Assembly: GCF_037975245.1 (NCBI RefSeq)
Contig: NC_092571.1
Location: 5,478,001-5,542,000, forward strand
DNA length: 64,000 nt
From: Apostichopus japonicus
Taxonomy: Eukaryota > Echinodermata > Holothuroidea > Aspidochirotida > Stichopodidae
Direction of reading: 5' to 3'
A program made the translations under genes and the position numbers. The notes beneath the pieces were generated by a model. It was not told where the DNA came from and did not search any database. It saw nothing but the letters and a program-made list of their open reading frames with translations. Below are positions 23,601 through 35,600 of this stretch, piece by piece (the first letter of the stretch is position 1; each line of letters starts with the position of its first letter).

Positions 23601-26600
23601 TGATGGAAATCCTTCTTGCAAGTCTTTTCTGTTTGTCTCCCTCACCATCGTTTTCACCCGCCTCTCCCACTCATTTACTCTATGCCCAGTTGAATTGATC
23701 TAGAGAATTTCTGCTGGTTGTAAGGCCATGTGTCCATAATGTAACAATCATAGCCATTTCTCATAACAGATCGATGAAGAAATTTCCTGAAGTTAGAAAA
23801 TTACCTGAAATTGAAAGAAAAAGAATCCTGGTAGGTACTGGGTTCTTGAGTATTGGTTTTGGAAGATTTTATATGACCAAGTATATGTTAAATAAGTACT
23901 CTGCATACGGTGCAACAGTTTTCCAAGATTTGGATGGTCATACAGAGAGGGGCTATAGAAACAAATTGGAAGACTTAACCTAGAATTGCCAAACATAGTA
24001 GATGCATGACAGCATGTCAGAGACAAATGGTTTCTCTCATGTCTGCCTCTGTCTTGTACTTTCATAGATTACTGGAGGGGCTGGTTTTGTTGGTTCGCAT
24101 TTAGTGGATCGGCTGATGGAAGATGGACATGAGGTCACAGTGGTGGACAACTTCTTTACAGGAAGAAAGCGAAATGTGGAGCATTGGATCGGACATCCAA
24201 ACTTTGAGATGATTAATCATGATGTAGTTAATCCTCTTATGATAGAAGGCAAGTACAGTATGATGGACATGAGGATTTACTTCGTTCCTTGCTTACCTGT
24301 CTCTCCACAAACTTAGCACCCTTGTTCTACCATGCCTAGAATGTCCTAGTAATCTTTTAACACTGTGTGCCCTCTATTACCAGCTCCTCCTGTCACCCCC
24401 CTTCCTTTTCATTCTACCATCCAATGTGCCTGGAGCTCTATTTTTCGAGTGAATGATTTCCATCGGAATTTGTCCGTTTATGATTACCTAGCATAGGCGA
24501 TTTTTCCATCTACTGGTAAAGAGAGAGTGTAGAAGTTCTGGCAGCAAGATAAATATCCTTTCTTGCAATAGGGAGGGTTTGGGGGCTATTTTAGGGAGCG
24601 ACTTTCACTCCTTAGTTATGCTAGTTTCCCCCACCTTTTTCTCACACACACGCTATATGCGGTAATAGTATTTTCTCTCTTATATTTTTGTTTCATATTT
24701 GCCTTCTCTTAAATTTGAGCTTATTCTCTTCAAGTTTCCCTTGTTTACTCCACTTTTTGTGGGGTGGTTAAATTAGGTCATTTCTTGTTACCTGTGTAAG
24801 CTGCAGGCCTCAAGGCTAGTGACATTGTTAAGGTACTACTACATAAATCTACCTTTTTCTAGATTATATCACCTTCCCTGTTTCTCCCATCACTTTTGTT
24901 AGTATTTGTTAAGAAGTTCACCCTTAACTTGGGGTTTTAGTCACATAGCCAACTGAAATGCGTTATCTGCTCCATGTTCCGTCCTGGGAGGGCTTGGGAC
25001 ATACATGACCTTTACTTGAAATGCCGTTATTGCACCAGAATGGATCCGTGTCTGGTCTGCATCCAGTTAACCCCCAGGGCTGGAAAACCTTGCGAACCTT
25101 GCGAACCAGGATTGCGGAAATACCAGGTGCTCGGGGAAATCCAGCCTGGCTGAATAAAAAATAAAACGGTCCTGTTTGTGTTCATCAACTTTGTCTCCAA
25201 AACTCACATAGTACTGCTTGTTGTCAAAGTTTGTTTATAAGATTCTCAATACTGTCTTGTCCTTGTTCTATTTGTCTGAAACCTAATCTCCCATAGGGAA
25301 CATTGGTCTGAGTATGAAAATACTTGCTTAGTGTCTCTTTTGCCTTGTCAGTGTGTAAATTTAGCGGTCGTCTGAGACGACCAAATTACCTGCCGGGCAA
25401 CCAATACTTGTCAAATCGTGAATTACTGGTTGCTCCGCGGACAACCAAAAACTTTCGAAACGGCTGGTTAATGTTCCGTGAAACAAACGGGTAAAGACAA
25501 GGAATTAATTAGGTAAGTCAGTAAAGGATCGGTAAAGTTATGCGAAATATTATCTTAGACGTTCCAGAAAGTAGGTAAAATATCCCTGTAACATTTAGGT
25601 AGTAAAACACACCTCAAGCCAACTGACTCCTTCGCATGAACAAAACAATCTATTCCCCATGACACACGAGGCACAGTGCATACCATACACGCATAGCACG
25701 ATATCAAGGCCCCTATAGTTATGGCCATCTTTATGAATGTAAACCTTGTAATAACATGTGTTTTAGGCCACTTGGCATGATTCACTTAATGCTAAATATT
25801 GTTTCCATGTTCTTGTATAAAACGTCAACTTCGCAAAATACAATTAGTTGTGTTTTTGTAGTTACGTGTTATCCGTACCGATGAGGTGATTAGGCTATTT
25901 GCTATACACTTAACTATGGTAGAATATTATTTTTTGCGTATTATTGGAATTCTAGAAAATACTTTCTTTCCCCCTGCTTTGCAACAGATTTGATCTTACG
26001 GTTTATTCATGAATATGTGTACTAGAGCCTTGTTTACATGACATTAGTTGCATTCAGCATGATATGCCAGTTTCGCATGAATTTTTCGAAAGTGTAAAAT
26101 TTGAAAGGTGAACCAACTTACTTTTCGTACACAATTGGTAATTTCACCCCCCAAAAAATTCCATGGTTATTTATTTATTTTCAAGGGAACAGTTCATAAC
26201 AAACTCAGATATTCTCTTTGAATGTGCCCTCCATATATCTCTCTTTCTCCGTCCACTGTGTTAGACTAATTTGCCAAGTTCCCTGTCTTCAATATGGGGC
26301 TCTTAGTTAGAAGATGTTGTAAATAAAGTGATGAAGTTGAATGAAATGTATCTTCTCCTTAATGGAGTTCCTTTGGCCATCCCAAATACATATAACCTAC
26401 TTTACATGTTTCCACTGCAGGACCACCAAAATTTCAGCAGGACAACCAAAAATTGGTGAGCTGGTTGTCCTGGGGACAACCACTTGAAATTTCTTAAATT
26501 TATACACTGCTCGTATACATTCGTTCTTTTTATTTTCAATTCTGCCATCCTCTCCGACTTAACTATAATAAATATCCTGACCATCAGTTCCAGCACAGTT

Positions 26601-29600
26601 CAGTAATTAAGCTCTCCTTTGAGTCGTATCACTTATTCCTTTCCCACAACATACAGTTCAAAAGTGTTAACCATTTGCTCCATCCAGGGACGTAGCTAAG
26701 GCCTGTTGATTGGGGAGGGGGGGGGTGTAGTGGCTGAAATTCCAACTGGATGGGTTTTGGAGCCATAAAATTCTGACTGCTGCCTTTTAAGTAAGTTTGT
26801 TCAATTGCTCAAATGGAATGAAGTGAACAATTGAACATTTTGCAACAAAATTTCCAATTGACCAGATATGATAAGTTGTCAATTAAACATTTTGCAGAGA
26901 AATGTCCAATTGACAAGATATGATTATAAGTTGACAATTAAACATTTTTCAGAAAATTGCTCAATTGCTCAGTTAAAGCAACTGAGCAATCCAACATTTT
27001 TCTGATTTTTGATAAGATTTTATCTTGTTATCTTAACAATTTACTGAAAGAATGTCAACTTATGGGGCAAAGTTTTTCTTATGTAGATGGCACTTTTAAG
27101 CTTCCGTATATTAGCATTGAGTGTTTTAATCGTATACGATAGAGACATTGTAAACCCTGAACTTACTTGAAGCTAGGGAACAGGGTTAACCCACCTAATA
27201 GGAAAGTTAATATGTAAATTATCTGAATTGAAGCTGACTTAGGCATTTTTTAAGAGTATTCAAAATCATACAAAGTTTTTGTATGGTGGAGTATAAGGAT
27301 CCCGAGATACAATTTCCCAATGTGACAAGGAAAACGTGGTAAATATGACTGATTAGAGGTCAATTTTGACCAAAAATTTTAGGTCACTCACAAATTACAA
27401 GAATATGTGAAAATAAGAGAACAACAGTCGGAAAAATTAGACTGTCGCACTCAAATTTTCCAACTATCGTCAGTTTTACCAAGATTGGGGGTGAGACACC
27501 CCCACCCCTCTAGCGAAGTCCCTGGCTCCATCCACTTGACGTTGCAGTATGTGGGTCAAACTGTTTCAACGATGATAAGCCTACATCATCCATAGCCATC
27601 GTTCAATAGTAGGTCTTCACATATGTGCTATCATTAAGTTCACAAATATTAACTCGTGTGTATACTTCATATTGGACGTTGCGTATGTCTTAAGATACTC
27701 AAGAACTTTAGTGTATACGGCAAAACACTACAGCGGTCTGTTCAAATTAAATCTAACAACTTTAACACGGCTTTATCAGTACGAATTTGGTATCCTCGTC
27801 GCCAAACTATGTTGAGTGCGCTGTCCGGATTTGCCAATTAATAAGAGTAATAAAAAAGTGTGGGTTTCAGTAGATATATTTAGATGATATTCGTTGACTA
27901 CCAAGCTTGTAAGTTCTGTTCCCAGTTTCTTCACTGACATATATATGACCTTTATACATAAGCTTCCAGTATGAGGTGGTATATAAGTAAGTTTTAAGCA
28001 TAGACACTACAAAAGTTATTTTCGATTTAGTTCCTTCTTGGTATGGTGATGTAACAAATTACATCATAGGTAAATGTTTTATGCAATAGCAATTTTTATT
28101 TTTATCTCAATAATATTCATGGTGGTTGGGGCTTATTGGAAAATTGTCAAAAATAACTTGTAAACATGGTATCTCAATAACCACAAGTTGAATCAAAGCC
28201 ATGCTCGGTTGATACATGCCCCATGATTGAAATTGGTAGAGGTAAAAAAAATGTCAAAGTCTGGGAACCTTTTAAACATCATAACTCAACATAATTATAG
28301 CTGAAATAAACCTGTCAATTTTCAGAAACTAATATTTTCTTTTGGTGAACTTAGTTTAGTCAGAATCAGTTCAATTAAATTTTGTAAAGAGGATCTATAA
28401 GTCTTCAACAAAACATAGTCAACCAGGAAATTAAATCAACTTCACTGAAAGTTGATATGTAGTATTGCTTTAAACACACTAACCACAGGCCCAAATAAGT
28501 TTCACTCTCTGAGCATCAAGGGGTCAGCAGGTTATCTTGAATGGTGCAAAAAAAAAAAATTCTCAAGAGGTCAACATGTTATCTCAAATTCTCAATTGGT
28601 CTCAAAATTTGCCCTTTTTTATACCAGGATGTGAAGATATTTGAGGGGTGTTTAAGCAATGTCAGTTGAGCGCTCAGTAGTTTATAACAATTATTAAAGG
28701 GATTTGCATGTTCAATATAAAAAATAGAAAATTTGCTTTTATTCATTCACTGTATGTATAGATATTTCACATAGGAATTGGAATAAAACCTTTAAACTGT
28801 GAAATCCTTACCAGTGGTTGATATCCAAAAGGGAGTGATACACAACAGCGGAATTCTCTGATCTTTTCTGGTTCTCACTTAATTGTCACACAAATTTAAG
28901 TCACTTGCTCTACAATAGTCACATACTTATGTAGAATATTTAGCAATTGTATGGCAAGAAAACACAAAGCCGACAGGCTTTCTGGTTATGCTATGTGATT
29001 AAATAGCCTTTGTCAACATGCTAACTGATTCCTGGTACCTTCCTTAATATGTTGCTGGCTGCATTAGTCAATAATAATCCTCTTCATTTTGGTGTGCACA
29101 AGTTCAAGAATATTACCCATGTAAGGCTTACCACACTGAATAAGTTTAGGCATTAGAACCACTAACAGTTTTGTCTTCTGGTTTTGTATACTGCTTACAT
29201 TGTCAATTTCAATTTCTTTATTCCATCATAAATTACAAATTTATAAATGGGACACATTACAATGATACACAAAAGACGTAAAATGTACAATCATGAAAGC
29301 ATGAACAAATCAGAAATAAGATGGAGGATTAGAAGTTTTTCCTTAGAATGAAAGGTTGAAAAGGATTAAAAAGTTCATAACAGATATTCTAAGTACCCAT
29401 TTTGAATATAAATGGCTGCTCTGTTGATAAATGAGTTCTTAAAAAGCATAAATCTAAAAGTGCAAGATAGTAGGATTTTGTAGATTGTACTTGTTTGTTC
29501 TATTGCACAGAGAGATCAACTTGGAGTGAAGTGGGTGTACGTATTTCAGTATTGTTGCCCAACAATACACGTATTATGTCAACTACTTACTGTAGCTGAA

Positions 29601-32600
29601 TTAATCTTTATATGATTGAGTACTCAACATCATAGAAGATTGTTAACTCGGATGTTCACATTTTATAAATAATATTTCTGATTATGATTATTATAATTAT
29701 TCTTTGTTAATGACATAGATTACAGGGTTACTCTGTGACACTTGGAAGTGATGATATACTGCCACAGCTGCCTTATGATTTCTTTATTACTCAAATTGTT
29801 ACCTGACTTTCATAAGTAATGAAATGACACACTGTGGCAAGATTTCCTGCTCAGTTGTAAAACACAATGTTTCAAAAACCATAATCAAACCAGTGACCAG
29901 CCGTAAGCAACTCCTCAGTACATTATTTGATTTCTTTGTTGTAAGTTTTATTGACTTTGGAATGCATTATTTTATAGAATAATGCCTACCAAAGTTGCTT
30001 TACAACTGAGCTTTTCTCTGGTACATTCGTGCATGATTCTTTGTTATTATATAAATACCTTTAATTCCACAATAAACTGAATATAAATTGCCTTCTTTTA
30101 TTCATAATTTGGAAATTCTATATTATTATTTGCTCCCCATTAAATAAAGGTAACACTGAATTTGTGCTGTACACATTTCTATCAACACCTTTTGTATTAT
30201 TTTGGAGAATGTAATTCAAATACAAAGTTCCTTTCAAACTTGTTACTTGTTTGTATCTACAGTTGACCAGATATACCATCTTGCATGTCCAGCATCACCT
30301 CCTCACTACATGTATAACCCCATCAAAACCATCAAGACTAGTTCCATAGGAACTCTCAACATGCTCGGTCTAGCCAGAAGGGTTAAGGCTCGATTGCTTT
30401 TAGCGTCAACATCAGAAGTCTATGGAGGTAAGGCGGGCTAGGAAGTATATTTTGTTATCAAAAACTACTTGCTTTTAAAGGCATAGACACTGAGTTGGCA
30501 TTCTGTAATGTCTATTTTGTTCAATGTTACCACTGCCATGTGGCTATTTCGGGAAAGAGGCCCTCACTTAAAGCTTTTGTGAAATGTCTACTATAATCAG
30601 TGGGGTGAAGGCCATCAAAGTGAGCATTTGTGAAATAACTTTGTTAAAGGGATACTGCAGTGAGTGAAGTTTGATTGCATATAAGAAAACTAAAGGAAAG
30701 TTTTTCATCTTCAGGTCAAAACCACTTCCATATAACATTTGTATAGTCAAGATAAGATTATTTCCAATTTGTTCACAATTTGTGAATGCATATTGCAAAG
30801 GTAGAGTGAGTTTGTCATCTTTGTCAATTGAGCCATAATATGTGCATATGAGCCATATACATAATTGTTAAAAAGTGTTACCTGATTTATCCACAGAAAA
30901 AAAGTCATATACCTACAAAAAGAGGTATTTAGTTTAAATTCTTAGTGCTAAAAACTAGTGTTCAAACGATTATGCATAACAGAAAATACCGATTACCGAT
31001 TATTTTTTTCATAATCATACCGATTCCGATTATTTGAAAATGAGAAAATATCCCGTTTATACCAAATCGGCAATAAAGTTTGACAGAAACGATTATTGTT
31101 GTGATTTTCCCCCGTTTCCTTTTGCTTCGTTGTTATACAAGGCTCTAAGGTATCCTTTTGTATGTACCAAATTAACTCTGGAGTTTCTCGGAAAGAAACA
31201 AAGTTTTTTTTTTTTAATTTCCAAAATACGGAAATATGACATCCTACCTAGTCAGCACTGTGCTAAGCGAATGGCCTAAACACCTCAACGTGAATGTCAC
31301 CTGTTAATGGCTTGAAATGGGCTAAGAATAGTTACTCAAAATATCCATCTCAAAAATTATCTCAGACAAACCATCCATCTTCAATCTTTACCAAAGTGTA
31401 AATTTTAATTACATATTGCCTTCATTCCGACATTATTTTGTACTTATTTTCAGTATTATACCGTTTATGAACAAATAGAAATGTTACGAACTTGGAAGTT
31501 AAACATACCTATTCGTTACCTATTTAACTCCATTCAGGTTCAATTAGAAAATGTAAGCTTAGGCCAATCAAACTGAAAAGCAAATTGTACCATCGTAACT
31601 TGTTTAAAATTACTGTAAAATGTTACCAGATTGATGTAAAGAAATAATAACAACTAGAAACTACTCCAATATAAAATATAACATTCCCTCTATAAGACAT
31701 AGCACATACCTTCCAAACAAATGCCGATTTCCAGCAAATTGAAAGTTGTAAACTAAGCTACGCATTTTTTTGGGCAAACCGATGGTTAGGCTACATTTCC
31801 CATTGACTTATTGTGGTTGTTAGGCTAACATGTGGTCGAAGATTGCAGTTTACATACATATTTTTATTTTTTATTTGCGACACAACTAGAGCGAAAAAAC
31901 AAACGGCAAGGTTAGATTTCCATGCAGTTGACTTAGTGTGAAGTAAGGCTACCATGTGGTCGGAGATTTGTGGGGATTTTAGGTTATTTTCACTGGTACT
32001 GAAATTGCTTCGTGGAGGCCGTAATTTGCCACGGAGACTTCCCGGTGATCGTGCGCGACCCTCCCGCACTGCTTGATATTTGATGCGGGATGTGAGAACT
32101 GTTTGCGCGATTCACGCTGCAAATCGCGAATCGCCCGTCGTTCCCGCTTATTTCCGACCCTGTCCAGCACATTCGTTAATTCGCGAAATTGGTATTGCTG
32201 TCATGCTTACTGTGCCGAGAAATATGAAGTCACTAACCACGAGGGAAGCAAAATCGGCAACCCTGGCAGCCTAATTTGATGAAATTACATTGTGAAAGAC
32301 GTATAGAGGGTGTCTTTATTTTATGTTTCGTAGTTAAAGAACAAACCTATTACATCAGTTGATATTTTCAACTTCCAAATGTTTTTGAATAATGATATTT
32401 TCACCTTCCATATGTTTTTGAATAATCGGTATGACATAACTGGTATTCCACGTAATTTTTACCGATTCCGATTATGTTCCGATTATGCAATATTCGTACC
32501 GATTCCGATTAGGTTAATCGTTTGAACACTACTAAAATTTTTCACAGCTAAACAAGCATTCAACATATATCACATAGCAGAATGCTGTAATAGGAAAGTC

Positions 32601-35600
32601 AAGTATTTGAAAGCATTGTGGAATATTTTCCCCCATTCAAATTGTTATATTATTTGACAACAGAATATCCCTTTAATACCACCCAAGTCCTGTAAGAAGA
32701 AAAGCTAATTGAATATATCTGCTATTGATGTTAAAGGTCACATTCTTAAGCTTTTAAGTAGACCAAGAAGTGTAGTAAGCAGAGCAATGAATAAAGTTAA
32801 TGTGCTTGTTTCCACACTGATTTGTTTAGTTTATATCAATCTACATTACATCAGATGAGGATTTTTGTTTTGTATTTATTAATAAAAACATGTGCCTTAT
32901 TCCACTAAAATAGAAGTTACTGTGAGGATGTAAAAGGGTCATAAAAGCAATGAGGTTGTTATCCAGCATATAAGTAAATCATGAAGAAAATTGGGTATTG
33001 GAAAGACATGATGAACTAGATTACCTTGGGATTACAAATCTGTGCACTACCAACTGTGCTATACTGATGTAAGTGCCCTACTAACTTTACTTTCCTTGGA
33101 CAATTTTGAGCAATGATTCAAAGAAGATATATTGCGAATATACCAACAAAACAAGAGAGAATTTCTGTGGAAAGGGAAATTGATGAATACCAGTTTTGGG
33201 TAAGTTTTGCTTTTGAAATGTAAGCAAAATAAGAGTAATATCAGCTTTATGGAATCGTTATACTTCAAAAATATCTCATGAGTTAGTTCAGTTTGATTTT
33301 GTAAATCAGAAGAGCTACTTAAAGAGATACCTTTAGGCTTTGTTCCATGGAAGCTCTATATTTCACCAACCAGCTAAACTTTTGCACTCAGGAAATAAAT
33401 CCTCTTGACTACCTTCCTCTTCTGTGGAAAAGATGAGGGTATAATACTTTCTCAATGTGTGTGCTTTCATACAAGTCATTTTAACAGCTCTCAATCAAAA
33501 CTTAAATAACATCAGACAATAACCAAGCTACCCAATGGATCATAATGTAGCCTATGCAAAGATACATGTCTTTGCAATGGCTCAGTTAGAGCTTAATTCT
33601 TAATTAAATAACATTGTACAATTACCAAATGCTTTTCTGTATGCCTCATATGAAAGACTTTTTCAAGTTTCTTTAAAAGAAACTTTTCAACTTACAGTAT
33701 AAACTTAATTTTATTTAGATAAAAACCTCATCAATGATGCGTTATTAAACCATGAAAGGGCAGGAACGAACACTGAAATTAGTCTTAAATGTGTTATAAC
33801 TGAGTGGGTTGTTAATATGGAAAACATCTTTAATGTACTGTATACCAGAGTCAAACAAACTTTTGTAAAAAAAAGTTTTGTTATTTACTTGGATATTGCT
33901 ATTATTCCAAATAATTTTATCTGCACAGCTTTCCACCGAATTCCAGAATCTTAACTTTGACCATGCTTTGCTTGTGTCTTCCATAGACATGTTTGCAATA
34001 ACAATATCCTTATCCCTGATATTAAATTCATACAGCATGTACTTTCCATACTTCATGAGATAATAATAAAAAATAAGTTACCTTTAGAATCGTCTAGATA
34101 TCTTTTGATCCACGTGCACTTTAGGCTACTTTAGAATAAAACTGCTGACATGTGTTACTTTTAACCCACCCTTACAAGTCAGGGCAATTAGAGAACGACG
34201 CTTCACTTTGTCCATTTTCCCTATGACGAGAAAATACAACCTCCAATCTGCTTTACAAAATTTTCTGGAGGATTAGGTTATTGTTTGCACAGGGGATCGG
34301 GGAACCCGCCCGACGCGATACTACCCGGTCCTAATTTATTACCCGAATCCTACGCAAATTGTGACTTGGTTTTTTTGCAAACCGATTGTTCGGCAAGATT
34401 TCCCATTGACTTGGAGCGGTGTTAGGCTACCATGTGGTCGAAGATAAACAGCAATAATGAAAGTATTCCATGGATATCTAATAACTGCGTCACAATTTCA
34501 GCGAATAAACAGATAGATAGGCTAGATTTCACCATTTACTTAGTGTGTTGTTAGGCTACCATGTGGAAGAAATTAAAGGAATTCTCACAATTATTATTTA
34601 TTCATTCATTTGTTTTATAGAAGGTAAGACTGACAAGGAATTTTACAAGATGTTACTTAAATGGATTAAAGATGGGATAACTAAAAATTAATAATCGCAA
34701 GTGGCTTTTTACTGCGATGAAATTGTGCGAATCATGCAATCTCGCGGCTAATGCGAACCCTGGGCCTGCATAATAGATAGTAGTAGTAAAAAACGTTTAA
34801 AAGCTAAATTGATATTTATATGATAGATGTGGAGAGCAAACATAAGCAGCGGCGGCATTGCAATGTTAGTAGTGATATTAATTATATAAAGTTATTAACA
34901 AGTTATTAACAAGTTAATGAAAGAAACAAAAGCAAACAGAAATTATTGAGGAAGGTTTTATACCTTACCTTACACCTACATATTTGAACATGAAAAAATT
35001 TTCAGTGGAGAATATAATTCATTTATTATAGCATCTAATATGTAGTTTCTTGAAAATCGCGATACACGAGGGTTTTCTGGGTACCCAGATACCTGACGGG
35101 TTACGTCTCTCGGGTACCCTGTTTCCGATTTTTGGACCTGTGTAAACACTAGATTAGGTAAAGAGGAAGACAAGCTGGGAAAGCTCAAAAGATTTAGCAA
35201 TTGGGGTTTTTCCCAAAAGGGGTCAGGTCATGTTGTGGCCAGAGATAAGCAAACTTTTGAGACGGGAAAGCTTTGGTACATAGTTCAGGTGAAATGGGCT
35301 ATCATTACTAGTGTTCAAACGATTATGCATAACAGAAAATAGCGATTACCGATTATTTTTTTCATAATCGTACCGATTCCGATTCCGATTATTTGAAAAT
35401 GAGAAAATATCCCGTTTATACGAAATCGGCAATAAAGTTTGTGATAGAAACAATTATTGTTGTGATTTTCCTTTGTTTCCTTTTGCCTTGTTGTAATACA
35501 AGGCTCTTAGATATCCTTTTGTATGTACCAAATTACCTCTGGAGTTTCTCGGAAAGAAACAAAGTTTTTTTTTTTAAATTTCCAAAATAGGAAAATATAA

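Noticed and set aside
23774-23983. A 69-codon frame starting [10 protein letters not shown]
   Set aside because: Its first 19 codons are UXS1 exon 5, and the rest reads through the intron past the gtaggt donor. It is not an independent gene.
24104-24316. A 70-codon frame starting [11 protein letters not shown]
   Set aside because: Its true part is UXS1 exon 6, which begins upstream at 24068. After 24248 it reads intron sequence.
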